Shown: piece by piece, positions 1 through 12,900 of the stretch
How the letters are laid out: each line of letters begins with the position of its first letter
How positions within the stretch are numbered: the first letter of the stretch is position 1
From: Litsea cubeba
Taxonomy: Eukaryota > Streptophyta > Magnoliopsida > Laurales > Lauraceae
Direction: 5' to 3'
Length of the DNA stretch: 64,000 bases
Assembly (NCBI GenBank): GCA_012931725.1
Contig: CM022952.1
Coordinates: 53,795,000 to 53,858,999, forward strand
Notes under the pieces: generated by a model
What the model was told of the DNA's origin: nothing
The model's input: the letters and a program-made list of their open reading frames with translations, nothing else
Database searches by the model: none
Position numbers and translations under genes: made by a program

Positions 1-3000
1 TTTTTGGATTTAGGTACAAGGGAGCATTCAGGAATTCCATTATGTCTGAAAACTTCAAAATTCTCTAGAAAGGAATTCCATAAATTCCAGCAAAGAAATA
101 TGTTAGAGTTAACAAGACTAATTCCAATCCAATGCAAAATTTAAAAGATTTCCTTTACTAATGTTTCAAAAGTTAGAATAAGCTTCCTCACAGCTTAGAT
201 CAATGGTGGATGGCCCACTTTGAGAGGGATAGGGCTTCCTCTAATGCTAAGCACAATGTTTTGATTGTCTAGTGCCTCTCATAGAAAATTGATCCTAACA
301 TCACACAAGCTATCCAATTGGTGAAGGCAAAGGTTCTGTTGAAGAAATCATTAAAAAATTAAAACGTCTAAGGATAATGGTTCAGTTCAGTCTTTTAAAA
401 CTGTTGACAATGCCACATTTTTAAGTATTTGAAAATGCAATCAATAACAATTAAAAATGCGGGCAACATTATCACACATGTACTGTACCACTAACCCAAT
501 ACAGCAAAGAAAATATTAGTGATATATAGAAATGAAAGGAACTGGTGATCCATGGAACTTAGTATTGACTGATTTTATTGAACATAGGAATCACTCTCCA
601 TCTTTAAAATTTTAAATACTTGTATATATAAATAATTATTTCATTATTTTTTATTTTGATCTAAGTAATTGTCAGGACAATCTAGTTTAATGTTAGTGAG
701 TGTAGTCATTTCTAGGTTTTAAATTGCATGAAACCATGTATGCTAAATACAATGATCTTTCTTTATCTTTTCATCAAATAATTTGCCTTTGTTATGTCTA
801 ATTCCTTCATAGCGCTGTGAATGATGGTGATTGGAAAATTTCCCTTGGGTTAAATACTAAAAAAATAATCTCCAAAAGAATTGCTTGAAACTAACTTAAG
901 TCATCATAGTTGAAAATGAAAGCTCTGAGCCAATAGTATTCCAAGCTAGCTTGAGTAAAGTAGCCAAACATATAAAATAAAAATACAAACATTCAATAAA
1001 GAGGAATTTTTGAGAAAAATACCATAGATAGCCCTAAACCAAAAAGGCCACATAGATATTTTGAAACCGGAGTGATCCCTTAAGGACTCTCTCATTTTCT
1101 TCTACACATGATCGCCGCTCCTCTACACATTGCATTGGGCGTTGAAACTCATTTTTTCCTTTTCTTCTTCCTTAGTGCCTCTCCTCTTTTACAATTTTGA
1201 TGCTCCTCTCCTCCAAGCTTTCTCTCTCTTATATGGTGCTCCTCTTCTCCACACGCTCTTTTCCACTCTATCCACCCCTTTTTCCTCCCTGCACCATTAA
1301 ACCATTCATTCTCCCAACAATGAATCAGACGCACGTCCTCCTCTCTCCATCTCTATCCCTTCCTTCTTCCAAATTCAACTTCCACTCCATTCTTTAAAAG
1401 GCCATCATTCTCTTTTCTCATCACCTCCACCACCACCACCACCACCAAAACCATCATCCCATTAAAAACCCTATCTTCCCTCGGACCCTTCAAATTTGAT
1501 CCATAAAGCTTCTCAAAGTTTAGGAATGGGACAAGGTTTGCGACTCTGTCGCCGCATTTGTCAGCACGTCTCTAGGTCGAGAAGATACATTGCTCTTATT
1601 TGATTTACGCTTTGATTTATATGGTTTTTTTGGAGTAGGATTGTGAAATTGAGTTGATTTGGTATTTTCTTTTAGGTGCAACTCTGGTCGGTGCATCGAA
1701 GCTATGATGAGTTTAAATTTGTATTGGAGACACTTTGGCCTCTTATTTTATCTCATACTTTATTTGCATTTGAGTAGCTTTATTTGCATTTGAGTATAGC
1801 CTTACTGTCCTGGATGAGCATGCGACTCTTGTTTGAATAAAGTATTATTTGATTAAAGATGTGCTTCATGTAACGTGAGAATTGTTGCGACTTGAAATTG
1901 AGTTGATTTGGTATTTACTCGGTCATTTGTGTATTCAACTTTTTTTTTCCACTATAGTTTTTCTCCCTTTCTTTATTGTGTTCAAATCGGGATTTACAAC
2001 TTGAAATCTTGAGGTTTTCTTGCATATGTAACTTCTAATGCATATTTTAAGAGTATGAAATGCCTCTTCAAATCTCATTCACTATTCTTACTCATTATAG
2101 TGCTGTTCACCTCAATTGATATTTAAGGAGTGTATAGCTTGTGAGTATATATTATATATATTGTATACTTTCTTAGATTTAGCCGTTTAATTCCATATCT
2201 TTGTTTGGTTTTTTGCAGGTCGACTGACTTAGTAAGAAATATTCAAGAGGACTTGGGAATTAAATGCACATATGTTGAATTTAGATATGCTCTAAAGCCG
2301 TGGGTAATGGATATGAATGGGGGAGCTTGAATGTAAATAAGTTGTTGTGAATTTTTTCTTAAATAGAATAAATATACTTATAAACAACCACTCCTTTTTT
2401 GTTGTAGGACTTACAAGGATGTAGATGGAGGATTTTGTATTTTTATAATGTTTGCATTTGTAATGTTAACAATTTTTACATGGAGGATGTTGTAAATTGA
2501 TGATTTTTATAATGTTAACATTCATTCTAGGAGAGATTTACTAATATTTGCATGGAGGATGTTGTTAACAGAGGATGTCGTAAATGGATGTTTTTTTTAT
2601 AATGTTTGTATTTATTGTCGTAAAAATTGATGTAGGTTTGCATGGAAGATATAAATGCCGGATGTTGTAAATGTTGAACTTCCTAATATTTGTATTTGTT
2701 GCACACAATTAAATGACCAAATAATTGTAAAATCAATTTTGTGGGGAGACAATATTGTCGCCAGACAACAACAACAGTTATAGAAATCTTAAAATAGGCA
2801 ACAATATATCATTTTCTGACAGAGACGATTATATCTTACAAACAATACAGCGGGCAGCGATACCAGAATATTTGCCTGTATGTAAGGTTTGTTGGGTGAT
2901 AATATCGTTGCTTTTTGACAAAGAAAAAAAAAGAAGTTTCAGTGGTAGGGCCGATTCTGTTACGTAAAACCTATTGGGGTCTTTTTGGTGCCGCAAGACA

Positions 3001-4400
3001 TGTAAATTAGTTTTTTGGGTAATTTTCTCTTTCTCTTACTAAAATATTGGAAGAAAGACCAAAATACTTATTGGGGCATATGTATTAGTTTCCATCCTCT
3101 GCAGACGTAAACCTCCCCCACATTACTATACATCACATCCATCCCAAATGGTCTAAATCATGGGTCTCCTTGCATATGCAACACACTCCAAAATTCTTAT
3201 TGCTGTCCATTTTTCAACCATTCATTTGACACCCAATAATTGCCAGTGGGAGAAGAATCCTATGATCAATGCCTCTTTTTGGCTACAAGCCTCCACAATT
3301 TAATCCATAACTTTTGTTATCTGGAATGTGAAACATGCATGCACATGATCCATAATTTGGGCAGATATCATTTAGTAGCAAACTCACATCATTGTGAGGT
3401 GGATTCTTAAATCTAAAGTCAGCAATGTAGAGTATAAAAAAGCATGGAGGTTGGAAGATTGAGTAAAGGTCACATTGGATACTTGAAAGTTGTTGGATTC
3501 GTTTTGGTAGGTGGGATTATAAAGTTATGAGGCCTCCTTTGAATTTTTAGGTACATTCTAAATTAAATGTTCAGGTAGCTCTAATTTATTGGATAGTACT
3601 ATGATACTGATACCAAGTTGCCTTTTGTTCTCAGCAACGTAGATGGTACAAATGTGGGCACTGTTGCCCTTTTGAGAAAGGCAGAGGTGAATATTATCTA
3701 AATACAGACCTTTTGAGCTTTTAATGACAAGGGTGCATCATGTTATTTATCACTGTTGCATTGCATCCAATCACAACTATATGGTTAAACTTTATGTTTT
3801 TTGGCTAAAGTTAAACTATATGGTTAAACTTGATTAGGGGATAGGCTACATAGGGAAGTTGGACCTCTATTTGAATTGAGAAGAGAATTTATGCTCAAAT
3901 AAGAAAGTGGGTCACCTGTGGGTTCGTGGGGCTCACCCTATCCCATCAAATAAAGGGTACTCTCTATTATCTAGATTAAGACATTTCTTCACCAAAATTG
4001 AGATCAGTAGACATTTTTAGCCATCAAATAGAAGCTATGAAATGGATGATTGAGAAACTTTCCATCAAATAGAAGCTATGAAATGGATGATGAGATTCCA
4101 TTATTCTTACCCCGACGGTTCTTTAATTTGCATGGCTTCCATTGGATGGCGAGGAACACCTGATGATGCAGCATAGTTTTTGTAGATGTCCAATGCAAAG
4201 AATAACCCTTTATCAGTAGGATTGAATGAGTTTCATGAACATAAAAAGTGCACAAGTTCATGTTTGAGCAGGAAATCTTCACATGAATAGGGCTTGGATG
4301 GTCCACCGTAAACAAGACCCACACACATACATACATATATAATCACTTGTTTCCATGCCCAAGTCTAGAGTGATTCTACGCACAAGATTATCAGTGATAA
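1..4400. other. Intergenic, no gene recognised
   Basis: No coding region can be supported here. Short open frames around 1150-1400 lie in a pyrimidine-rich tract and look like composition artefacts. A CCA/CAC microsatellite lies at about 1426-1448. From about 2400 to 2700 there is a degenerate repeated phrase (ggaggatgttgtaaat and variants), which may be TE debris. A short tandem duplication (phrase catcaaatagaagctatg) occupies about 4021-4088. Confidence 0.5.
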
Positions 4401-4402
4401 CC

Positions 4403-4556
4403 TTTTTTTTTTGTTATCCAACCTAGGGGTTTGGGACCCATGAGAGAAACCAGTTATGGAAAAAATAGCCTGCTCCGTCGACAAGAGAAATCCATTGATC
4501 AAACCCGTAGTTAGGTGAGAAACGGGATATCCAACCATTTGAGCTACCATTCTTTC
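4403..4556 (-). mobile_element. tRNA-derived SINE (minus strand)
   Basis: Read on the minus strand, the element starts with an A-box-like stretch (TAGCTCAAATGG, fitting TRGYNNARNNG). A weaker B-box-like stretch (GGTTTGATCAA) follows about 35 bases later. The 3' end is tctcatgggtcccaaacccc followed by a short A tail, seen as a T run on the plus strand at about 4404-4413. The layout fits a plant tRNA-derived SINE, perhaps Au-like. A related 3' end occurs on the minus strand near 35.85 kb. No clear target-site duplication was found, so the ends are approximate. Confidence 0.5.
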
Positions 4557-6520
4557 TGAATTGTTATCAAGATATTGGCTATATCCATGGTTTGTGACTG
4601 TTTAGTAATTTGGGGCCAAACACCTAATTTGATCCCAAAAAGGGCCAATGCACAAGCGTTCACTGAACTATAGCTTTGTCTTGTATTTTTGGGGTTGGGT
4701 CCAATTGGGTTACGGTCTGTTCTGATCCACTCATAGTCATCGTTGGGTTTTTTTTATAGATGGTCCCAGCTCCTCTAAGGCCAGCTATATAAACCTATCA
4801 GTTCAGACTACCTCTTAAATTGAATTGCTCAAAGACACAATCCTTTATATATATATATATTGACACTAGGCCAAATTTCATCCAATGGAGTTAGGCCTAT
4901 TTTCAGATTGATCACTTATACAACATGTTGATCAATATACTCCCATCAATTCTTCAATATTAATCACATTTTTTACACATGATCAATCAAATAGAAGGCC
5001 CGACTGATATTCGAGGTAATTTTCGACCATAACCAATATATAATATATAGAGGGATCATGATCTTGTGCAATCTGAATCAATGATCTTGTGCAATCTGAA
5101 TCAAAGATATGGTCCCCACTGATGGATTTGTTCTTGGGCTTGCCTTAGAGCACCATGATTTATTGCAGGGGATGGTTACCCCATGGAAAGTACTATGGCT
5201 GCACATGCTAGCAGACAAAATAATTGAAACTTCCCATGACAAAAGCCTACTCAAAGATTGCTGTTTTATGATATATAGGATTCTTTCTGGGCCACTCTAA
5301 AGTGACTAACCTTATTATATTCTTCGACAAATATTACCAACTATTAAAGCTTTTGTTACCAATCAGTGCATATGTCTGACAGAGATTGTTACCAAAATTG
5401 TGTGGCTGAGTGGTGTGCCTACTATAATTGCAGTTGCACATAAGTTAGTCCACTCATCTGGTGGGCCATATAGGTGCATTGCATGTGGACCATTGATCTC
5501 CTAGGTTAATGTATGGGCATAAATGTGTCAGGATCAACATGTTGGGATACATTGATACACTTTGCAAAGCATAACTGTGACAAACTGACACCTCTTTCAA
5601 GTTTCAAGATAAATAGAGATAAGTGAAATTTGATCTTTTTATAACAACTGCAAACTACATGTGTTTTTTTTTTTTTCTTCATTTATACAACTGATCATTG
5701 CTATTAATTTAAGATCTCAATAACTCACTTTAACTTGCAGTTGAATATCAATTTTTTCTTTTAATACCAATGAAACTCAATATCTTTTATTGTAAAAGGA
5801 TGATTGATTTTTTTTGCAGATCTGACATAATGACATGTAATTTTGTCTTTCTAAGCATCACTTATTATTTAATATGAATGAAGCTGTTCTAATGAATTTG
5901 ATCTTTTTAAGACTAACTAAAGTGAATTTCGTCAATTGATTATAATCTGCCATTGACTTATAGTCAAGGTGATTGATGGATATTTTCAGATTAGAGGTGG
6001 TTATTTGTGAAGATAGAAAAGATAAGTGGTTATTTACAATTGGCAACAATTACAGGTGTTTATATGTAAATTTCCATAGCGATAACAGAAGGTGATAGAA
6101 TTCTTTTGTGAAAGACAAGATTCAATCGCATGTGGTTTAAGCATTGTTTAGAAGATTCAATGGCATGTGGTTTAAGCATTGTTTAGGCATATTATATTTA
6201 CCATATTAATAATAGGTTGACAACAGAAGTAACACCATACCCTAATAGAAATCATTTTTAAACAATACTCAATTGACTAATATCAACTGATGAGAGAGAG
6301 AGAGATGAAATTAATGATAATTATTTTTTAGTGAGTTGTTTACATTAGCTTCTCAAGGTGTCTTATTATGGATATGTGCAATTTCTAAAGATGTCCCTTC
6401 GGAGGAACTGTAATAAGCAACAAGGATGAGAGACTTTGTCATCTTCTTTGTAGTTTTTAAGTTTCTTGGAGACAAGAAAAATAACTGCAATCAGACAATC
6501 CTTAAGTATAAAATACTATA
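4557..6520. other. Intergenic, no gene recognised
   Basis: AT-rich sequence without a supportable gene. It holds a (TA)n run near 4848-4860. Two short tandem duplications are visible: about 5061-5105 (phrase gatcttgtgcaatctgaatc) and about 6119-6186 (phrase catgtggtttaagcattg). A GA microsatellite lies near 6295-6306. Confidence 0.5.
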
Positions 6521-6525
6521 GTTAT

Positions 6526-7413
6526 TGTAGGTGCAGAAAATAATGACCCACAATAACTGGGGAGCCTTAGAGGACTTATCCAAACTGGTGATGACTGGGG
6601 TACCGTCCGAAAGCCTGAAAGGGAAGAGCAAACGGTCAGAGGACCCTGGCCTGGGCGGCGCAAAGCTCTCCGATGCCAAAGTCAGTGAATGAACTGGAAC
6701 AATGGGAGGAGAGGAAGAAGAGAGGCAGAGTAACGGCTATATGTATTGGATTGTGCGTACCTTGCATGTGAAATGCAGCTCTTATTTATAGGCGTTTCGG
6801 AAGATATCTTGGACGATATCTCGGCATGGGTCTCATGATTCGACTGGGAAGTCATGATCAGCCCACGTTGCCATTAATGCGGTCCAATCTAGCCCACTCT
6901 GCATTTAATGCCAGTCGGATCAGCCCACGTTGCATTAAATGCGCGTCACGTTGGGCCAGATCGTGTTGGGCGCCTTTGGCGGTTGGGGTACTATCGGATC
7001 GCCCTCGGGCCTCGCCCTGATGTGGCCTCAGCCGCTGGATGCCGCCGTGTCAGTGATCTGGCGAAGATTGTGGACGGCTGGATGTCGCACTTGTCTCACT
7101 GGCTCGCGCCCCTATTCCTCCATGTGCCTGATGACGTGGGGGATGAGGGGTGCGAGTGGAAGTCCTTTCGTGCCTCGGCTTTCGTCCCGGCTCCTTCAGC
7201 CGGGGTGGAGCTCTCAGCCGGGATGGGCAGATGGGGTAGCCGAGCTCGGCGCTAGCGGCCTGGAGCTGTCTGACTTCGGCTGATGCCTCTGCCCCGCTGG
7301 CCGAGTTGAGAATGGTGCCACGTGGATGGCATGCGGATGGCACGTGAGAGTGCTTGGTCTCATCTGATGGCTGTGATTAGCTTAACCCTGAGTTCCGGAA
7401 ATCTCCCCACACA
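6526..7413 (-). mobile_element. Solo LTR (888 bp) of an LTR retrotransposon
   Basis: The block begins TG (tgtaggtgcag) and ends CA (ccccacaca). It is flanked by a perfect 5-bp target-site duplication, gttat, at 6521-6525 and 7414-7418. It is clearly more GC-rich than its surroundings. A TATA-like box (CTATAAATA) on the minus strand near 6785-6795 suggests transcription on that strand. There is no internal domain and no second LTR, so this is best explained as a solo LTR left by LTR-LTR recombination. The family is not certain; it may be a Ty3/gypsy Tat/Athila-like type. Open frames in this segment reflect GC content and are not genes. Confidence 0.85.
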
Positions 7414-7499
7414 GTTATATAGCACTTTCTTTCCGTTCCTTTAAGTTTAAGCTTCAAGTAAATACTCTCTCTCTCTCACACACACAGACGATTAATTTC

Positions 7500-7790
7500 G
7501 AATTGCCAATACATCCCAAAGGCTTAGGTTGTTAGGAAGCGAAAAATCAATCTACTAAACACCCCCTCAAACATACCATCATTTAAATTTGCAATCCACA
7601 AGTGCCTTCCCATGTGATTAGTGCCTGGCCATGCTACCTAAGAGTATAACACCCTCCTTAGGACTCAAATTCGAGACCTATAGTTGGGCCTGCTATCATG
7701 TCAAGTCTGACAAACCAATATATCCCAAAAGCTTAAGTAAGCTGTGAGGTAGCGAAAAACCAATCTATTTAACATATCCAAGTCCCTTAA
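7500..7790. repeat. Duplicated TE debris, two related ~70-bp segments
   Basis: Two diverged copies of one segment lie about 210 bp apart, at about 7503-7573 (caatacatcccaaaggctta) and about 7713-7785 (caatatatcccaaaagctta). The sequence between them includes gcctgctatcatgtcaag. That resembles a decayed reverse complement of the tRNA-Met primer-binding site found at LTR junctions. This is probably remains of an LTR retrotransposon. A CT/CA microsatellite precedes it near 7464-7488. Confidence 0.4.
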
Positions 7791-7914
7791 CCATCACCGC
7801 TACAAGTAGGATAGATTTCTTATTTTTTCTCTATAGAGGGAGGTGCCTTACCACCGAAACTACTAGACAGTTTGTAAGGACTTGGTCCGGGTGGCACCCT
7901 TAACTAAGGGCCGT

Positions 7915-8235
7915 AGCATGTCAATCACGGGCTTCCAACGGTGAGTCTCCGCTATTCCCGCATCGGAAATATCCAAGTTTTGACCTTGGGCTTATAAGTC
8001 AAATCCCGTGTTAACTCAGCATGATGCATTTTAAAGCTGCGCGGTTTCAGACCCATAATAACTCCGGAGTTAAGCGTGCTCATGCGGAAGAAGTATTGGG
8101 ATGGGTGACCGCCTGAGAAGTCTAAATTGGAGAGCAGTACTAAGATGGGTGACGACTGCCTGTGAAGTTCTCGCACGTGCACATGGGCCAAAATAGATAA
8201 TATCATGCTGAGTTGAACAGAGCTACAACACAATT
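7915..8235 (+). mobile_element. Cassandra-like TRIM LTR relic carrying a 5S rRNA-derived segment
   Basis: The 5' part contains cccgcatcggaaat and a TATA-like cttataagtc. Both resemble the promoter portion of Cassandra terminal-repeat retrotransposons in miniature. A 5S rRNA-like body follows directly. Cassandra elements are known for LTRs that embed a 5S gene with its Pol III promoter. The ends are approximate, because no convincing target-site duplication or second LTR was seen. A SINE3-type 5S-derived SINE or a plain 5S pseudogene is a weaker alternative. Confidence 0.55.
8045..8178 (+). pseudogene. 5S rRNA-derived sequence with duplicated 3' half
   Basis: The stretch actccggagttaagcgtgct, and then gggatgggtgaccgcctgag, closely follows the central and 3' parts of plant 5S rRNA, including the internal control region. 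The 5' third is highly diverged. After the first 3' half (8090-8122), a second diverged copy of that half follows (agcagtactaagatgggtga and beyond, about 8132-8172). The body is therefore about 1.4 units long. Substitutions in the conserved core and the rearranged 3' end argue against a functional 5S gene. Confidence 0.6.
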
Positions 8236-9356
8236 TCTATGGTTAAAAAGATCAATACATGACTTTAATTTTTCAATTTGTGTAAAAAGAGAGTAGAGAA
8301 AAAGAAGGAAACAATTTTAGTTATTTTCAATCAAAGGCATTTCAAGCTTTCAGTTCAAAAAACTGAAACCTATGAGATTTAGATTTTGTTAAGATTAGGT
8401 TTACAATGGTATAAAAGTTCTATGGAAAAGAATGTTGATGATGTGTGTTTGAAAAAACCAAATTGGACTGGAAAGAAAGCTTGAAAGGGTAATAACAGAG
8501 TGGATGCAAGTAATAGAAATGCAAAAGTTTCAAATATAGTTACAAAATGTGTAAAAACTCAGTTTCAAGCCAATAATTAAACTGTGGCCACAGGATAAAC
8601 ATCTATAATCTCAAAACATAAAAGTCGCAAGGGTCTATGTATGACTCTCCAGCGCTGGCCACGACGACCTCAAACTACGTTGTCAGGCGCTCCACTCATG
8701 ATATTTGTTATCTGGCAAAACCTCCGGGGCCGCCTCGCCCTCCAGCTCAATGGGGGCAAGGGTATCTAAGCACCAATTATAGCATTATCAGCTTATGAAA
8801 TTCTGGTAGTTAAATAAATGTTAGCAACAATATAATCTGTATCAAAATAGAATAGTGATGAAAAAAGATCATAATGACGACAATGAACGGAAAGCTACAC
8901 ATAAAAGCATGATTAGACCATACGAATCATACGAAGATAGAATCCTAGCTGTACACTCTAATTATGTGGCATTACTCTACATAGGCTAAAGCATAATGTA
9001 ACCACAGGCGAGCCCGATCAAAGTAAATGTAAATAGCAGGACCGCACATTAACTCACATAATACGCATCGTCCACCTTCGAATCCGTGGACAGTAACAAT
9101 ATGTATGCAAATAATCCCTAATCATGGGGAGACGCCCTAAATTGTAGGAGGCTGAATCTACTAAATGGTGCTTGACTCGATGGATCAAAGACCATACACC
9201 TCACAGACACAGTATCCCGGCTAGACTTTCATTGGGCATCACCACCAAATCGACAAATAAAGTAAAACAAAGATGAACTATTCCACATGTGTGTTTCAGC
9301 CAATATATCCATACCTACAAATCGAGTAGTCCCCAATACCCATCCACTAGCCCGGG

Positions 9357-11496
9357 TGTAAGACCCCGTCCCGAGTTAATCAAGATTAACTCTAGTTAAC
9401 TTGGATTACAGCTAATTAATCATGTTTAATTAGACTAAGGATGGAAATTGATCAAATGATCTTGAATTAGCCTTGAATGAGTGAATTAGACATAATGAAA
9501 TGAGATTAAAGGATTGTAAATGAATTGAATGAGTTTTTGAACTCAAACTAGGAATTGAGGGACTTTTGTGTAAATACGACTTTATATGTATTTCGTCGAA
9601 TACGAAGACTCTCGATGCCAACATGCGTATCTCGAGGAGTACGTTCACTTTCGTCAAAGACTCTAAATCATTTGACGAATATTGAGTCAAGTGACCCTTC
9701 ATTTGGCTTGAATTGTAATTAGTAGATAATTAAGGGGCTAAATGCACTTTGAAAGCTTATATAAGCTAAGAGGATTTCCTTTGGATTTTCTTTTACAAAC
9801 CCTAGCCTCCATTCCTTTCTTTCTCTCTTTCTTTCTTCATTTCTCACCAACAAACATCAAGACAAGGTCTTGTAAAGTTAAGTTTTGAAGAGGTTTCTAC
9901 TTCTTCATCTTCTTCCTTAACTTGTATTCAAGTTCTTAGAGTATAAGCTTTGGAGAAAAGCTTCAAATTGGGGATTTAAACTCAAGTTCAAGCTAAGCAA
10001 GTAGTTTTCTTCCTCAAATCTATACTAGAGGCAAGTACTTACATGTTTTATGATTTGTGATGTTTTTGAGTGGTTAGAAGTCAATTGGACAAAAAAGCCA
10101 GAGATTTGGCTTCAGAAAATCTGAAGCTCGAACTGAGCTTCTGGGTGTCTGCTGACCGACAGGTTTGGAACCTGTTTTCAGTGAATTCCAGCTCTCTGGA
10201 ATTATGACCGACTCTTGGTCGGTCGACCGGTGACCTGACCGACAACACAGGTCAGAAGATGGAGTGAAATTCCAGCTCTCTGGAATCCTGACCGACGCAT
10301 CGTCGGTCAGCCGACATAATGAGGTTGGTCGACCGACAAGTCGACCGACAACGTGAAGAATTTGTTAAGTGAATTCCAGCTCTTTAGAAGTCTGACCGAC
10401 GCATCGTCGGTCAGCCGAGCTGAAGCTGTCGGTCGACCGACAAGCGAACCGACACTGTACAGAAACGCATTAGATTTGTCTGTTTTGAAGCCTAATGTAT
10501 ACAGGTTAAAATTGTTATTGTCTAAGCCTTGATAGGTGTAAACTCAATTTTCCGAATACATGATTCAAATGATATTCATAAAAAATAGTACGTGTATTGG
10601 AAAGTGAATGTTTCACTCCTTTGCTTGGCTTAGAAGTCTGATTAGAATTGGTTAATCTCCACATTAGTATAGTCCTCAACCCATTGAATGAACTATATAG
10701 TATATGAATTAAATAAATGAAATGAAATGGGAAGTTACTAACGGTAACAATGTATGGAATTGAATAATGAACAATTCCTGCTGCAGCAGATGTGAGAGGT
10801 GTTTTGGAACCTCGTGGAAGTTAGTGATATCTGATCAAGACACTGACTTATTCCATACCATTTGATATTACCTAAGTCATGTAATTGAACGTGAATAATC
10901 ATTGAATAAAGAGTGTCCTAGTAGATATCAACTTACTGATATTACTAGATCCGTTATCATATATGAATGGTAAAGAAATGAGTTAAATGTTATATGTATT
11001 GAATTGTTTTAATTGATCATTTGATAGCTAGAACTATCATAGACATGTATGTATCTGTTGAACCGTATTCATGGTACTATTGATGAATGTCATAGGCACA
11101 GATGCCCGTGCCGGTCCTGCCGAGACAGCGCCGCCAGAGGAGAATACCCGTCCGATACCTCCAGGAGGTTTAATCGAGTGGATATGATCGCGGAGTGCAA
11201 AAGAATTTGATTTTGTATATCGTTTTGGAATGTAATTGAAGTCTCCGTATTGTATTAAATATACGGTGGTTGACTTCCTTGAATATAGAACTGAACTTGT
11301 ATATTGTACTTTACTTTTTGTAAAGCATTATATGTTAGGTTTTCGTCAATGTATATTTCCGCAATTTTATACAGTTGACAGGTATTGTATTTGATATCCC
11401 TTGTGAGTTTCGTTTTAGCTTTTGTTAATTCGGAATTTACGGTTCGCGACTCGGGGTTTGTCCGAGCTAATTTGATCTCGGGACCGGGTCGTAACA
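9357..11496 (+). mobile_element. Solo LTR (2140 bp), Tekay-like family
   Basis: It begins tgtaagaccccgtcccgag and ends accgggtcgtaaca (TG...CA). A perfect 5-bp target-site duplication, ccggg, flanks it at 9352-9356 and 11497-11501. Its two ends correspond to the ends of the LTRs at 54195 and 61596 read on the minus strand (TGTTACACCACACCCCGAG... to ...CGGGTCGTGACA). It is therefore a related family in the opposite genomic orientation. The middle holds a cluster of TCGGTCGACCGA-type palindromes, as those LTRs do. No internal domain remains. Confidence 0.85.
10085..10460. repeat. Cluster of TCGGTCGACCGA-type palindromes in solo LTR
   Basis: More than ten copies or half-copies of gaccgac/gtcggtc occur within about 370 bp. 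Full palindromes such as tcggtcgaccg are included. They are separated by repeats of the phrase gaattccagctct. The same kind of cluster sits at the corresponding position in the two LTRs of the element at 54195. This suggests a conserved LTR feature of unknown function. Confidence 0.65.
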
Positions 11497-12024
11497 CCGG
11501 GATATCTCCTAGCGGGTTACTAGCTACTGCACCAACCACATAGTACATAGATCTCACTGGCCCCATATTAGGTCCATTACACATACATAGATCTCACTGT
11601 CCCCATATTAGGTCCATTACACATCAAATTAAACAATAAAAGATTGACGAGCAGAGTGGATACATGCACGTGTCATGTAATATACCGAATTACCATCCTA
11701 CTCGGATTGTATGATTAAAGAGTCAAAAGGATAGACACTAAACCTACCTACGGCAAGGGTTGTTCAACGCATGAAGGGCCCGCATAGACTACCACAGTGG
11801 TTACACGGGCCCAGGATGATTTGTGTAATCATTTGGTGCTTCTGAAGTTATTAGCATTTCGAAGTTCCGCTACGCCACTCACATAGTTCATTATGGGTCT
11901 CATATACTTAACTAGACAACCTGTAAGGAGGTGTGAAGCTCGCACACACCCTTACCATTGGTTCAACTCCTATTTCTTAATTACACAGGGTCCCAAATTC
12001 CCAAAATCCTAAATTCAAGAAATG

Positions 12025-12225
12025 GATTCCACGGTTGACAGTGAGCCAACCCACGGTCAACCGTGAGCTCATCATTAAAAGGCCTTAGGTGCTACAGTAA
12101 CCTAGAGACAGAAAGGTTTCATGGTTAGCCGAGAGCTAACCGTAGTGAAATTCACGGTCAACAACCTGAAGCTTCCTGGTTGACTTGGAGGTCGACCATT
12201 ACTCTTCCACAGTCGACTGTGACCC
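12025..12225. repeat. Cluster of CACGGTYRACCGTG-type palindromes
   Basis: Several copies or half-copies of acggttgac, acggtcaac and agtcgactgtg occur in 200 bp. The arrangement mirrors the TCGGTYGACCGA clusters of the Tekay-like LTRs but uses a different core. It is the main reason for reading the surrounding sequence as a related LTR. Confidence 0.5.
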
Positions 12226-12900
12226 TTCAGAAATTGAACCTGGAAGGGGTTCAGGGTGGATTTTGGGGGGATCTTTTCCCCATCTCCAAACTCCAATGGG
12301 GTCCAGCACAACCTAAGGGCAGTCTAAGGTTTCCATTTAACCAATCATTTCACCATTTAAAGGGCCATTACACAATTCACCATCATTGCACATTAAGATC
12401 CTCCCTATCATCCATAACCACATAAATGAGCTTAAAATGGGGGTTAGCTACATTAATAAAAGCATGGAATTAACGAGCCAAAGCATAAATATAGTGTTTC
12501 AAACATTTATTCACTTGCCTCAAATTGATTTGCACATAATCTCCTTTTTGGTGGCTAGGGTTTTCCAAGCTTCTTGCCGAACACCATACCCCCACCAATC
12601 CAAAAGCTACAAATCACTTGCCTACATGCCAAAGAGCAAGAAAAATGCATCTAAGGCATGAATGGATGATCCTAGCATGAAACAAATGAAACTACATGAA
12701 GATTAGGGATGAATAACTTCCCTAGAAAATGAAAATGGAGAAAAAGAAGATGGAGATGATGATGGTGGGGTGGTGCCCTAGGGAGGCTTGGAAGTCTTGG
12801 AGGAGCTTGGGGCTCTTTGAGAGCTTGAACCACAAGATGAGAGAGTGAAGAGGAAGAGAGGTGAAAAGGGGAGAATGAAGGGATTTGGGTCTTGTAGAAG

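Larger units (their letters stand above)
8240..12900 (-). mobile_element. Decayed long LTR (Tekay-like), split by a nested solo LTR
   Basis: With the insertion at 9357-11496 removed, about 2.5 kb of sequence remains. It has the same order of landmarks as the 2.44-kb LTR at 54195: a cluster of short palindromes (about 12030-12225), then AT-rich sequence, then a purine-rich tail (aagaagatggag, gagagtgaagagga). I infer an old LTR of a related family in the same orientation. No TG/CA ends or target-site duplication could be fixed, so both boundaries are uncertain. A 40-bp tandem duplication lies at about 11545-11624. Confidence 0.35.

Noticed and set aside
1149..1397. Overlapping open frames on both strands
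   Set aside because: They lie in a pyrimidine-rich tract. The proteins are low-complexity with no family resemblance.
6826..7343. Several GC-rich open frames of about 100 aa on both strands
   Set aside because: They lie inside a solo LTR with a perfect TSD. High GC lowers stop frequency, and no domain is seen.
8045..8178. Functional 5S rRNA gene
   Set aside because: The conserved core carries substitutions, the 5' third is unrecognisable and the 3' half is duplicated.
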